Source: Hyphomicrobiales bacterium (GTDB lineage Bacteria; Pseudomonadota; Alphaproteobacteria; Rhizobiales; Afifellaceae). Taken from it: a DNA stretch of 15,231 nucleotides. The notes beneath the pieces are model-generated. The model was not told the origin of the DNA, did not search any database, and worked only from the letters and a program-made list of their open reading frames with translations. The position numbers and the translations under genes were made by a program. The stretch covers positions 1 to 15,231 of the forward strand of contig JACCSN010000165.1 of the NCBI GenBank assembly GCA_013812985.1, given 5' to 3'. Positions 6,408-15,221 of this stretch are shown here, piece after piece (the first letter of the stretch is position 1; each line of letters begins with the position of its first letter).

Positions 6408-6830
6408 ATGGCCGCGTCCTATCACTTCGTCGACGCCGACAAGACGGCCATTTTTGTCGATGACGGCGAGGGCAAGACAACGACCGTGCCGGCAGGGCAT
6501 CCGCTCTTCCGGTTGCTCAGCGAGGGAACGCCGGCGCGCGGGGAGACGCCGGCAATCGAGCCCGTGCACATCATCGGCTATCGCAAGCCAGCGCTGCAGG
6601 TGCCCGCGTCGGTCACGCCGTTGCAAGCGCGGATTGCCCTGAACGCCGCCGGCCTTCGTGAGGTTGTCGAGGCATGGGTGGCGAAGCAGCCGCTTGAGGC
6701 TCAGGACGCCTGGTTCTACGGCATCGAGGTTCGGCGCTCGGCGCCGTTCATCGCCGTCGCCGCCACCGCGCTTGGGCTGACCGATAAGCAAGTGGATGAG
6801 CTGTTTATCGCGGCGGCGAGCGCGCGATGA
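6408..6830 (+). CDS. Phage tail-associated protein (XkdW-like)
   Basis: A 140-residue protein. Its C-terminal half, VPASVTPLQARIALNAAGLR (about 65-84) followed by VVEAWVAKQP and an 'aW.yg.eirRs.P.i...a..LgLtd.qvD.LF..Aa' pattern, matches a motif found in small phage proteins near tail fibre genes, including XkdW of defective phage PBSX. The N-terminal half (YHFVDADKTAIFVDDGEGK) is a beta segment of the kind that precedes it. It starts 4 bases after the previous stop and its own stop overlaps the next ATG (ATGA). It is the best structural-gene marker in the element and looks intact. Confidence 0.6.
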   Translation: MAASYHFVDADKTAIFVDDGEGKTTTVPAGHPLFRLLSEGTPARGETPAIEPVHIIGYRKPALQVPASVTPLQARIALNAAGLREVVEAWVAKQPLEAQDAWFYGIEVRRSAPFIAVAATALGLTDKQVDELFIAAASAR

Positions 6831-7162
6831 GCGGGGGCGCGGACACCTTCACTCTGACGAGCGGAGGGCAGTACGGGCCGCTACGTTGCAGTCGCTGCGG
6901 CCTCGGCGCATCATCAAGCCATGACGAGCGAAACCGCCTACATCGTGCAGAGTTTCTGGAAACAGGGTCGGAGGCTTGTCGCCGACCAGGCCACAAGATG
7001 AAGACGGCGGAGTCGGCGATTGACCGGGGCAAGCGGCTGGCGCCGAGCAAGGCCGGCGTAGTCGTCTATCAAGTCGACTACGACGCCCAGGTCGACATGA
7101 CGAGCGATCCGAAGATACTGTTCAAGGCCGGGCAGCTGCCGCCGGAGCTGGCGGGGGAATGA
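6827..7162 (+). CDS. Composite ORF covering two small phage genes, likely frameshifted
   Basis: An open frame of 111 codons overlaps the preceding stop (ATGA) and starts MSGGADTFTLTSGGQYG. The middle (about 20-55) is unlike a normal protein (CSRCGLGASSSHDERNRLHR). Another frame contains ATG 6921 with MTSETAYIVQSFWKQGRRLV up to TGA at about 6998, and only after it does the 6827 frame become protein-like again (KTAESAIDRGKRLAPSKAGV... ending FKAGQLPPELAGE). The simplest reading is two genes, 6827-6924 and 6921-7162, each with a single-base lesion (about 6875 and about 6997). The second resembles a small 'FkaG.lP.el' phage protein family of unknown function. Confidence 0.45.
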   Translation: MSGGADTFTLTSGGQYGPLRCSRCGLGASSSHDERNRLHRAEFLETGSEACRRPGHKMKTAESAIDRGKRLAPSKAGVVVYQVDYDAQVDMTSDPKILFKAGQLPPELAGE

Positions 7163-7194
7163 GCGCAGCGGCCAAATTTGAGGGGGTAGAGGGG

Positions 7195-7656
7195 CTAACC
7201 AGCCTTTCTCGACCGAGTTGGCATCTCCGCAGCGGCGTTCCGGGTCCGGCCGCGACGATGAAGGGGGTCTTTGGCGCGCTTCGCCATTAACGTCCGCAGC
7301 TCCTTGTTGATGAGCGCGCGCCATCCTGGGCCGGTCTCCTTGAAATGCTGGACAACATCCGGGTCCAGCCGGAGTGTGACTTGCTCTTTAGGCGCGTCAG
7401 ACTTCGGCCGCCCGCGCCCTCTGCGCAGTTCCGCCGCGACTAGGTGCGGAGCGACTTCATGCGCCGGCCGCATTTCAGCGAGCTGCACATCTGTCAAGGG
7501 CAGGGCGTCCGGGTCCGCTTCGGCAGCGGCAAGGATCGCGGCATCCTCGGCCGGGTCCGCATTCGCGATAAGGCGCTCGGCCTTGCGCTTGGCGTGCTTC
7601 CGGAGCCGGGCGACGGTCTTCAATTCGTCGGCGGTCAGGTCAGAGGCTTTTGACAT
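7195..7656 (-). CDS. brnA: BrnA-family antitoxin
   Basis: A 153-residue antitoxin of the BrnT/BrnA type II toxin-antitoxin system, which binds and neutralises the BrnT ribonuclease and represses its own promoter. The C-terminal part has the ribbon-helix-helix DNA-binding pattern: EQVTLRLDPDVVQHFKETG (about residues 91-109), then GWRALINKELRTLM. The N-terminal 85 residues are charged helix and would contact the toxin. The ATG at 7656 overlaps the toxin stop by 17 bases, the toxin-first order typical of this family. It is longer than the about 100 residues of many BrnA proteins because of N- and C-terminal tails. It runs against the phage genes and faces them tail to tail. Confidence 0.85.
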   Translation of the reverse strand: MSKASDLTADELKTVARLRKHAKRKAERLIANADPAEDAAILAAAEADPDALPLTDVQLAEMRPAHEVAPHLVAAELRRGRGRPKSDAPKEQVTLRLDPDVVQHFKETGPGWRALINKELRTLMAKRAKDPLHRRGRTRNAAAEMPTRSRKAG

Positions 7657-7906
7657 AGAGGCGACGTTCCTTGGGTTCGGCGACCCGCAAGCTGATCGCG
7701 TGCGGTTCGTCATTCGGGCCGTAGGTGTAGACGAGGAAATGAAGCTTGCTGCCGATGAACCCGATCGCCTGGAACCGCTGCTCATGTGCAACGTCGCGGT
7801 CCTCGCGGATCAAGGCGGTGCGGAACTCGAAACGGGCGGCAAGCGCCAGTTCGATGCGGTGCTTCCGCAGGTTCTCTTGGCGCTTGGCTTCGTTCCACGT
7901 CGTCAT
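7640..7906 (-). CDS. brnT: BrnT-family ribonuclease toxin
   Basis: An 88-residue toxin of the BrnT family (RelE-like fold), which cleaves RNA and stops growth when free of BrnA. The family pattern is clear: WNEAKRQENLRKHRI at the start (W-D-x-x-K-x-x-x-N-x-x-K-H), a central strand region FRTALIREDRDVAHEQRFQAIG, and the C-terminal signature AISLRVAEPKERRLYV (I-S-x-R-x-A-x-x-x-E-R-x-x-Y). Length is normal for the family and all expected motif positions are kept, so it is probably active. Translation is coupled to brnA by a 17-base overlap. It lies in the right edge of the element, where such modules commonly stabilise mobile DNA. Confidence 0.88.
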   Translation of the reverse strand: MTTWNEAKRQENLRKHRIELALAARFEFRTALIREDRDVAHEQRFQAIGFIGSKLHFLVYTYGPNDEPHAISLRVAEPKERRLYVKSL

Positions 7907-7912
7907 TCATTT

Positions 7913-7957
7913 TGTGTAGCGCGTTTATTCAAGACGCGCAAGCATTATTTGCGCTAC
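7913..7957 (-). promoter_or_regulatory. Candidate brnTA promoter and operator
   Basis: GTAGCGC at 7916-7922 and its inverse GCGCTAC at 7951-7957 form a dyad upstream of brnT. On the minus strand TTGCGC (7941-7936) and TACACA (7918-7913) are separated by 17 nt, a plausible -35/-10 pair lying between and under the dyad arms. A start site from this pair would fall almost at the brnT ATG, implying a leaderless message or a different true promoter. Autorepression by BrnA is known for the family; this site is inferred. Confidence 0.4.
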
Positions 7958-7977
7958 GGAAATTCGCTTGAACGACC

Positions 7978-8262
7978 GTGACGGCGCGCCCCGCCCGACA
8001 CGCCGGTGAAGGTGCCGATCTTTGTCGCGGGTCTTCTGCGGCACCGGGACTTTGTGGAAACTTTCCACCAAGTCATTTCGAGAACGATCCGGAAGGCGGT
8101 TCCGAATGGCCGTTCAACCCGAACCGCGACCGCGACCGGGCGGCCACTGTAGCGATGATGGATCGGCTTCGCGCCATCACCGGCAAGAACCTTCCCGGCC
8201 CGCGTGAGCGGATCATCGTCGGTCCGGACGGGATGGCATACCGCCTGCACTCGATGCGCTGA
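7978..8262 (+). CDS. Uncertain small ORF at the element's right end
   Basis: A 94-codon frame from GTG 7978. The first about 35 codons look random, but the C-terminal 60 residues (EWPFNPNRDRDRAATVAMMD..., LRAITGKNLPGPRERIIVGP..., ending YRLHSMR) read like a genuine small protein, and a terminator-like T6 run follows at 8291-8297. The true start is unclear; no well-placed ATG with a ribosome-binding site is seen in this frame, and an upstream fragment in another frame (about 8006-8110) also looks protein-like. It may be a decayed gene. Function unknown. Confidence 0.35.
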   Translation: MTARPARHAGEGADLCRGSSAAPGLCGNFPPSHFENDPEGGSEWPFNPNRDRDRAATVAMMDRLRAITGKNLPGPRERIIVGPDGMAYRLHSMR

Positions 8263-8266
8263 GCAA

Positions 8267-8298
8267 CCGCCCCGTCGCCATGCGCAGCGGGTTTTTTG
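8267..8298 (+). terminator. Weak intrinsic terminator candidate
   Basis: ACCGC at about 8267-8271 can pair with GCGGT-like sequence at about 8287-8292 (one bulge) and is followed by six T residues. The stem is short, but the T-run right after the last rightward ORF of the element suits an end of transcription there. Confidence 0.35.
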
Positions 8299-8338
8299 TT
8301 ACCCTGGATGTTACCCCTGCCCTTTTTGGCTGCCCTTT
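8298..8338. repeat. Two pairs of short direct repeats beside tRNA-Arg
   Basis: GTTACCC occurs at 8298-8304 and 8310-8316. GCCCTTT occurs at 8319-8325 and 8332-8338. The spacings are 12 and 13 bases, close to one helical turn. They lie 17-57 bases from the 3' end of tRNA-Arg on the element side, where integrase arm-type binding sites would be expected. No function is proven. Confidence 0.4.
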
Positions 8339-8354
8339 ATTTCGGGCTAAGTGT

Positions 8355-8430
8355 TGGCGACCCCGGCAGGATTCGAACCTGCGACCAACAGCTTAGAAGG
8401 CTGCTGCTCTATCCCCTGAGCTACGGGGCC
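8355..8430 (-). tRNA. tRNA-Arg (anticodon TCT)
   Basis: The minus strand folds as a complete 76-nt tRNA. The acceptor stem GGCCCCG pairs with CGGGGTC (one G-U), the D arm is GCTCAGGGGATAGAGC, and the anticodon stem GCAGC/GCTGT has loop CTTCTAA with TCT at 8397-8395. The T arm is GCAGG-TTCGAAT-CCTGC. The terminal CCA is encoded (8355). It reads AGA codons. It begins 16 nt after the stop of the complex I gene and its 3' end faces the phage element, so it is the probable attachment gene. Confidence 0.95.
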
Positions 8431-8432
8431 GT

Positions 8433-8459
8433 TTGGACGCTTGCCGTCAGTGCGTCCAA
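8433..8459 (-). promoter_or_regulatory. Hairpin spanning the complex I stop codon, before tRNA-Arg
   Basis: TTGGACGC (8433-8440) and GCGTCCAA (8452-8459) form a perfect 8-bp stem with an 11-nt loop that holds the stop codon of the complex I gene. There is no U-run, so termination is doubtful. It ends 2-3 bases before the mature 5' end of tRNA-Arg and could mark RNA processing or protect the mRNA 3' end. Confidence 0.45.
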
Positions 8460-8752
8460 GGCTGGTTGCGATCGCGGCGGAAATTGTCGGAATAGGACAT
8501 CTGCGCACGGCTTCGGTCCTTCGCCTCGAAGACCTGAAAGGCAATGCCGGTCTTCTCGGCATAGATGACGGCCGCCTCCTTGGAATCGAACTCGAGGCGG
8601 ATCTGGCTTCGCATGTCATCCGAGGATGTATAGCCCATAAGGGGCTCGATCGTCTTTGGCCGCTCCGGCTCGTATTCGAGCACCCAACGCTGCGCGCGGG
8701 CCTGACCCGAGCTCATCGCCGTCTTGGCCGGCCTGTAGATGCGCGCAACCAT
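8447..8752 (-). CDS. NDUFS4-type accessory subunit of complex I (ETC complex I subunit)
   Basis: A 101-residue protein homologous to mitochondrial NDUFS4, an accessory subunit of NADH:ubiquinone oxidoreductase on the peripheral arm, acting at the inner face of the cytoplasmic membrane. The family pattern is visible: MVARIYRPAKTAMSSGQART-like start (residues 1-18), WVLEYEPE (about 23-30), the central 'GYTSSDDMRSQIRLEFDSKE' block (about 40-59), AVIYAEKTGIAF, and the ending YSDNFRRDRNQPWTH. The ATG at 8752 has AAGGA about 5 nt upstream; a longer frame to 8788 is less likely. The gene sits between two tRNA genes on the same strand. It is typical of alphaproteobacteria and is the best taxonomic marker here. 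Confidence 0.93.
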   Translation of the reverse strand: MVARIYRPAKTAMSSGQARAQRWVLEYEPERPKTIEPLMGYTSSDDMRSQIRLEFDSKEAAVIYAEKTGIAFQVFEAKDRSRAQMSYSDNFRRDRNQPWTH

Positions 8753-8860
8753 GTTGTCCTTCTGGTGTGTCGGTCGACCGCCACTCAATTGCCACGTCGG
8801 CGCTCAGCCCAAGAGCGCCGCGCGCCACCACCGGCGAAGCCGTGGCAACTAGGCCAAGGC

Positions 8861-8937
8861 TGGTCGGGGCAGCAGGATTCGAACCTGCGACCCCCTGCTC
8901 CCAAAGCAGGTGCGCTACCGGACTGCGCTATGCCCCG
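8861..8937 (-). tRNA. tRNA-Pro (anticodon TGG)
   Basis: The minus strand folds as a complete 77-nt tRNA. The acceptor stem CGGGGCA pairs with TGCCCCG, the D arm is GCGCAGTCCGGTAGCGC, and the anticodon stem CCTGC/GCAGG has loop TTTGGGA with TGG at 8903-8901. The T arm is GCAGG-TTCGAAT-CCTGC. The terminal CCA is encoded. It lies between dnaE and the complex I gene, all on the minus strand. Confidence 0.95.
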
Positions 8938-8947
8938 TCCATCCCAT

Positions 8948-8976
8948 CCGGTATGCCGAGCCGGACGCCCGGTCAA
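8948..8976 (-). promoter_or_regulatory. Candidate promoter of tRNA-Pro
   Basis: On the minus strand TTGACC (8976-8971) is followed after exactly 17 nt by TACCGG (8953-8948), about 10 bases before the mature tRNA 5' end at 8937. The -35 box is good and the -10 box is poor by E. coli standards but acceptable for GC-rich alphaproteobacteria. Confidence 0.35.
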
Positions 8977-9022
8977 GCTGCAAGCCTCATATAGGTCGCG
9001 GGAGCCGCATCTCCGAGAGAAG

Positions 9023-9039
9023 CCTCCCAGGCCCGGAGG
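9023..9039 (-). terminator. Weak terminator candidate after dnaE
   Basis: CCTCC (9023-9027) and GGAGG (9035-9039) form a short GC stem with a 7-nt loop just past the dnaE stop. On the minus strand it is followed by a pyrimidine-rich CTTCTCT rather than a clean T-run, so support is limited. Confidence 0.3.
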
Positions 9040-9050
9040 GCGCCTCGAAG

Positions 9051-12515
<3,465 letters not shown>

Positions 12516-12730
12516 GGGCGCGATTCCTTTGGCTGGAGGATTGAACCCGATGGGCGCGGCCGTCCAGCGGTCAATCGGCCTTTCCAAACCCTTTTCGCGG
12601 CTCTCGTCACATCCTCGTCGAAGCTGGACAGTCGACGCCCGGCAAGCTTTGGCGCTCACGAAACAATCAAGAACGATTGTGAGTCGTGACGCCGTCGTTC
12701 AAAGCTTTGATCGAGAAAGGACTGATCGCC

Positions 12731-12853
12731 ATGGCCACTGCCGGAACTGCACCCCCGCCTCCAAACCCGGACCGATTCATCAACGCCAATACCCGACGCG
12801 TGGATCACCTCGGCGGGCGAAGCCCTTTGGTAGGAAAATATGCAGCACTATAG
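12731..12853 (+). CDS. Short ORF with a good ribosome-binding site
   Basis: Forty codons (start MATAGTAPPPPNPDRFINAN), with AAAGGA 9 nt upstream of ATG 12731. The frame extends upstream to GTG 12686. The product is proline-rich at the N-terminus and unrecognised. The 3' end runs through the 13-bp direct repeat at 12831-12843, so it may be a host gene cut short by insertion of the following segment, or a chance frame. Confidence 0.3.
   Translation: MATAGTAPPPPNPDRFINANTRRVDHLGGRSPLVGKYAAL
12831..12843 (+). repeat. Left copy of a 13-bp direct repeat
   Basis: TAGGAAAATATGC here is repeated exactly and in the same direction at 14630-14642. The two copies bracket about 1.8 kb of lower-GC DNA carrying the GGDEF gene and the 14268-14579 gene. 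This could be a target-site or att-like duplication. A chance match cannot be excluded at this length. Confidence 0.4.
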
Positions 12854-13007
12854 CGATGACAAACCCATTGATCGCTCTGCTCTCGCAGCCCGAGCCAGAA
12901 TGGGTCAGCATCCATCGACCGGATCGCAAGCGTCCGTTAACTGAAATGGCAGCATCATCTCGGCCGTTTACGACAGCCCAGCGTTTTAGGGGCGGATCGG
13001 TTCAGAG

Positions 13008-14225
13008 ATGCTGCAAATACACCACGAGCAGGAGCGTCTAGACGCTCTCCACCGCTACGATGTGCTCGATACCCCGCGTGAGGAGGCGTTCGACCGCATC
13101 ACTCGCCTCGTCAGAAAGACGCTGAACGTCCCAATCGCGTTAGTGTCTGTAATCGATGGCCATCGACAGTGGCATAAGTCGTGTGACGGCCTGCGGGCGG
13201 GGGAGTCGCCTCGGGAGCAGACGTTTTGCACGTATACGATCCAGAGTGACGAGCCGCTGGTGGTAGAGGATGCCGCAACGGACCCTCGATTTGCCTCAAA
13301 CCCCAACGTGATAGGTGAGCCCCACATTCGCGCGTATGCGGGGGTTCCTTTGCGTACAGCGGACGGGCACAATATCGGCACGCTCTGCGTGATCGACGTT
13401 AAGCCTCGCAGGTATACCGCCGAACAGATCGAAGTTCTCTCCGATTTCGCGAGCTTGGCCATGCACGAGCTTGATTTAAGGCTCACGGCACGAGTGGACA
13501 GCCTTACCGGGTCGTGGTCGCGGCGGGCATTTAAGGATGAGGGCGAGCGCGCTACAAGGCTAGCCATGCGCCATCACCACGATCTCAGCTGCGTTGCCCT
13601 CGATCTGGACCACTTCAAACGCATCAACGACCTCTACGGCCACGCTGCTGGTGACCTGGTTCTCCAGCGTGCAACACAGGCCTGCATGTCTCCGATCCGT
13701 CGATCGGACATCATCGGCCGGGTCGGAGGCGAGGAATTCGGTGTCCTGCTGCCGTTCTCGGGCCGGGAAGGTGCATTGCAAAGTGCTGAACGGATGCGGG
13801 CGGCTATCGCTGAGCTAGCCTTTGACTTCAACGGTCAGTCCGTCAGAGTGACCGCCAGCTTTGGGGTTGCGTCTCTCTCCCCTGCTGTCCGCGACTTCGA
13901 CGAACTGATGAAGCGCGCTGATTCCGCGCTTTACGAAGCCAAGGCGCTGGGGCGGAACCGCTGCGTCGTATGGCGGGGCGCTGAGCCCGAGACGAAAAGC
14001 CCCCGGAGACGGGTCCTGAAGGGTGGGCAAATCCTTTTCAATGATCACAAGTCAATCATCGACTGCACCGTGCGAAGCCTTTCTGAGGATGGAGCCGGCA
14101 TAGATGTTTTCGATGCGTTCAGGGTCCCCAAGATGTTCGACCTCTTGATCAAGGCTGACCGCATTGAGAAACCGTGTCGCGTCGTGTCAAAGACGGACAA
14201 GCACTTAGAGGTTGAGTTCAGCTGA
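13008..14225 (+). CDS. GAF-GGDEF-PilZ protein, probable diguanylate cyclase
   Basis: A 405-residue cytoplasmic signalling protein predicted to make cyclic di-GMP from two GTP. An N-terminal GAF sensor domain (about residues 10-158) shows the usual LDTPREEAFDRIT start and an AGVPLRTADGHNIGTLCVID core. The GGDEF domain (about 163-325) starts with DSLTG and has the DLDHFKRINDLYGH segment, the active-site GGEEF (240-244) and an RxxD inhibitory site RRSD (231-234), so both catalysis and product feedback look possible. The last about 70 residues (333-405) resemble a PilZ c-di-GMP receptor: RRRVLKGGQILF, then CTVRSLSEDGAGI with SLSEDG where [DN]xSxxG is usual. There is no membrane segment. The ATG start has only a weak AGAG site. 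Lower GC than dnaE suggests transfer. Confidence 0.88.
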   Translation: MLQIHHEQERLDALHRYDVLDTPREEAFDRITRLVRKTLNVPIALVSVIDGHRQWHKSCDGLRAGESPREQTFCTYTIQSDEPLVVEDAATDPRFASNPNVIGEPHIRAYAGVPLRTADGHNIGTLCVIDVKPRRYTAEQIEVLSDFASLAMHELDLRLTARVDSLTGSWSRRAFKDEGERATRLAMRHHHDLSCVALDLDHFKRINDLYGHAAGDLVLQRATQACMSPIRRSDIIGRVGGEEFGVLLPFSGREGALQSAERMRAAIAELAFDFNGQSVRVTASFGVASLSPAVRDFDELMKRADSALYEAKALGRNRCVVWRGAEPETKSPRRRVLKGGQILFNDHKSIIDCTVRSLSEDGAGIDVFDAFRVPKMFDLLIKADRIEKPCRVVSKTDKHLEVEFS

Positions 14226-14267
14226 ATCCAGGCCGACCTACGTCTCAGCCCGGTGCACCAGATTTGC

Positions 14268-14579
14268 TCAATCTGACTTCTTATCCACTCCAGATCGGCG
14301 GCGGTTCGCGAGTTCATCTCTCTGTTCTTTCGGCGGCGGAGCCTTCGCCACCTTCACAAGCGCGGCGTCGAACCGCTCCTCTGATTCGTCGCAGCCCAAC
14401 TCACAGGCCACTTCAAGTGACCGGACGCCAGCCGTGAAGGCGCGCTTCGCCTCACGCGCCTCAGCGGTCACGTCCGTGTAAGGATCGTTGCCGTAAGCTT
14501 CCGCAACAACCAAGCGGACATGGGCGAAGACGGCTTCCTCATCGTGAAAGTAACGGCGGGAAAGGTTCGATACGGGCAT
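14268..14579 (-). CDS. Hypothetical protein
   Basis: A 103-residue protein, acidic in the middle and basic at the C-terminus (RRRSGVDKKSD), with helical segments such as EEAVFAHVRLVVAEAY (about 14-29) and EAREAKRAFTAGVRSLEVAC (about 40-59). I recognise no family. It converges on the GGDEF gene with a 40-base gap. ATG 14579 has only an AGAAG stretch immediately upstream, which is too close for a standard ribosome-binding site, so the start is uncertain. Codon use is similar to the GGDEF gene and less GC-rich than the core genes. Confidence 0.5.
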   Translation of the reverse strand: MPVSNLSRRYFHDEEAVFAHVRLVVAEAYGNDPYTDVTAEAREAKRAFTAGVRSLEVACELGCDESEERFDAALVKVAKAPPPKEQRDELANRRRSGVDKKSD

Positions 14580-14610
14580 CTTCTATGCCGCACGCCTATG
14601 CCGCCCGTTT

Positions 14611-14629
14611 GCGTTGTAAACGCTATAAT
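14611..14629 (+). promoter_or_regulatory. Palindrome beside a perfect TATAAT box
   Basis: GCGTT-GTA-AACGC (14611-14623) is a perfect 5-bp dyad directly followed by TATAAT (14624-14629). No -35 box is seen 16-18 bases upstream of TATAAT. The dyad resembles an operator overlapping a -10 element. It lies between the divergent 14268-14579 gene and the GC-rich region to the right. Confidence 0.3.
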
Positions 14630-14642
14630 TAGGAAAATATGC
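14630..14642 (+). repeat. Right copy of the 13-bp direct repeat
   Basis: An exact same-direction copy of 12831-12843. To its right the sequence turns abruptly GC-rich, so this copy also sits at a composition boundary. Confidence 0.4.
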
Positions 14643-15050
14643 CTAGACATCCGCCACTAGCTGTGCTACTTCCATCCTGTCGCCTTTCGCTGGAGGGTCC
14701 GTGTCGACCGGAACTGCACGGGAAAGGTGGGGCGGCCCCGCGGCATGCCGGCTTCCGAACCGGCGTGACTCGGTCAGCCCCGACACTCCGCCCGACCGGC
14801 ACTAGGACCGGTCCGCGGCTCGTTGTCCGCCGTAAACTTGGCCGAAGGTGCTGGGCGCATCGGCCAAGCGGAGAGCTGGAGGACCGGGGTCGAAAAAGCC
14901 GCGCGGGGCGCCGAGCCGGCGTCATTTGTTTTGTTTTCGAGCGGCACCGTCCCGGCGCCCCGCACCCCTCCTTCTTGGAGGGCGAAACCGAACGGGAGCT
15001 TGGAGCAACCTGGGCCGGAGCCGGCCGCGGGAGGAAGGAGCGCGCCTGCA
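14643..15050. other. GC-rich, hairpin-rich stretch without a clear gene
   Basis: Frames on both strands are open here, but their translations are Arg/Pro/Gly/Ser-rich and look like GC-driven chance frames. The stretch holds several perfect short hairpins: GCCGG/CCGGC at 14747-14751 and 14760-14764, GACCGG/CCGGTC at 14794-14799 and 14808-14813, CTTGGCCGA/TCGGCCAAG at 14837-14845 and 14860-14868, and CCCTCC/GGAGGG near 14967-14983. This density could mean a structured RNA or 5' leader, but I match it to no known RNA family. Confidence 0.35.
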
Positions 15051-15221
15051 ATGCCGAGCGAATTGGACAGACTTATGCAGGGCGTCTTGGCCGCGCCCGA
15101 GCGGCAGGCCCGCTGCCCGCGGGCCGCTTGCCGCCGACATCGCCGCTGCGTCCCGCCGCGGCACGTCCACGGCTCGGAAGTCAGGTTAACGCGCGGAGGG
15201 CGGGTTTTTTGCGTTGACTGA
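15051..15221 (+). CDS. Small basic ORF ending inside the right 65-bp repeat
   Basis: Fifty-six codons starting MPSELDRLMQGVLAAPERQA, with a strong AAGGAG 10 nt upstream of ATG 15051, the best ribosome-binding site in this part of the window. The second half is very Arg-rich with four cysteines, and the last about 17 residues are encoded by the repeat. The start looks genuine. The tail is probably not native, so the repeat may have replaced the original 3' end. Function unknown. Confidence 0.35.
   Translation: MPSELDRLMQGVLAAPERQARCPRAACRRHRRCVPPRHVHGSEVRLTRGGRVFCVD

Larger units (their letters stand above)
12516..13007. other. Intergenic stretch between dnaE and the GGDEF gene
   Basis: About 490 bases without a convincing gene. 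It should hold the dnaE promoter (leftward) and the promoter of the GGDEF gene (rightward), but I see no clear -35/-10 pair for either. Two items stand out: a short ORF at 12731-12853 with a ribosome-binding site, and TAGGAAAATATGC at 12831-12843, which is repeated at 14630-14642. Base composition drops from GC-rich to more AT-rich around 12830. Confidence 0.5.

Noticed and set aside
12529..13041. Rightward 170-codon ORF over the dnaE 5' region
   Set aside because: No ribosome-binding site, atypical residue mix, and it overlaps both the dnaE start and the GGDEF start. A 40-codon frame with a better start lies in the same region.
14690..14780. Superficial likeness to a cobalamin riboswitch (GGGAAAGGTG followed by GGCCCCGC)
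   Set aside because: The conserved core order and the downstream pairing elements are not present, and no vitamin B12-related gene follows.
14639..15217. Rightward 192-codon ORF and overlapping leftward 140-codon ORF
   Set aside because: An AGGA lies close to ATG 14639, but both translations are low-complexity Arg/Pro/Gly sequence typical of random frames in very GC-rich DNA.
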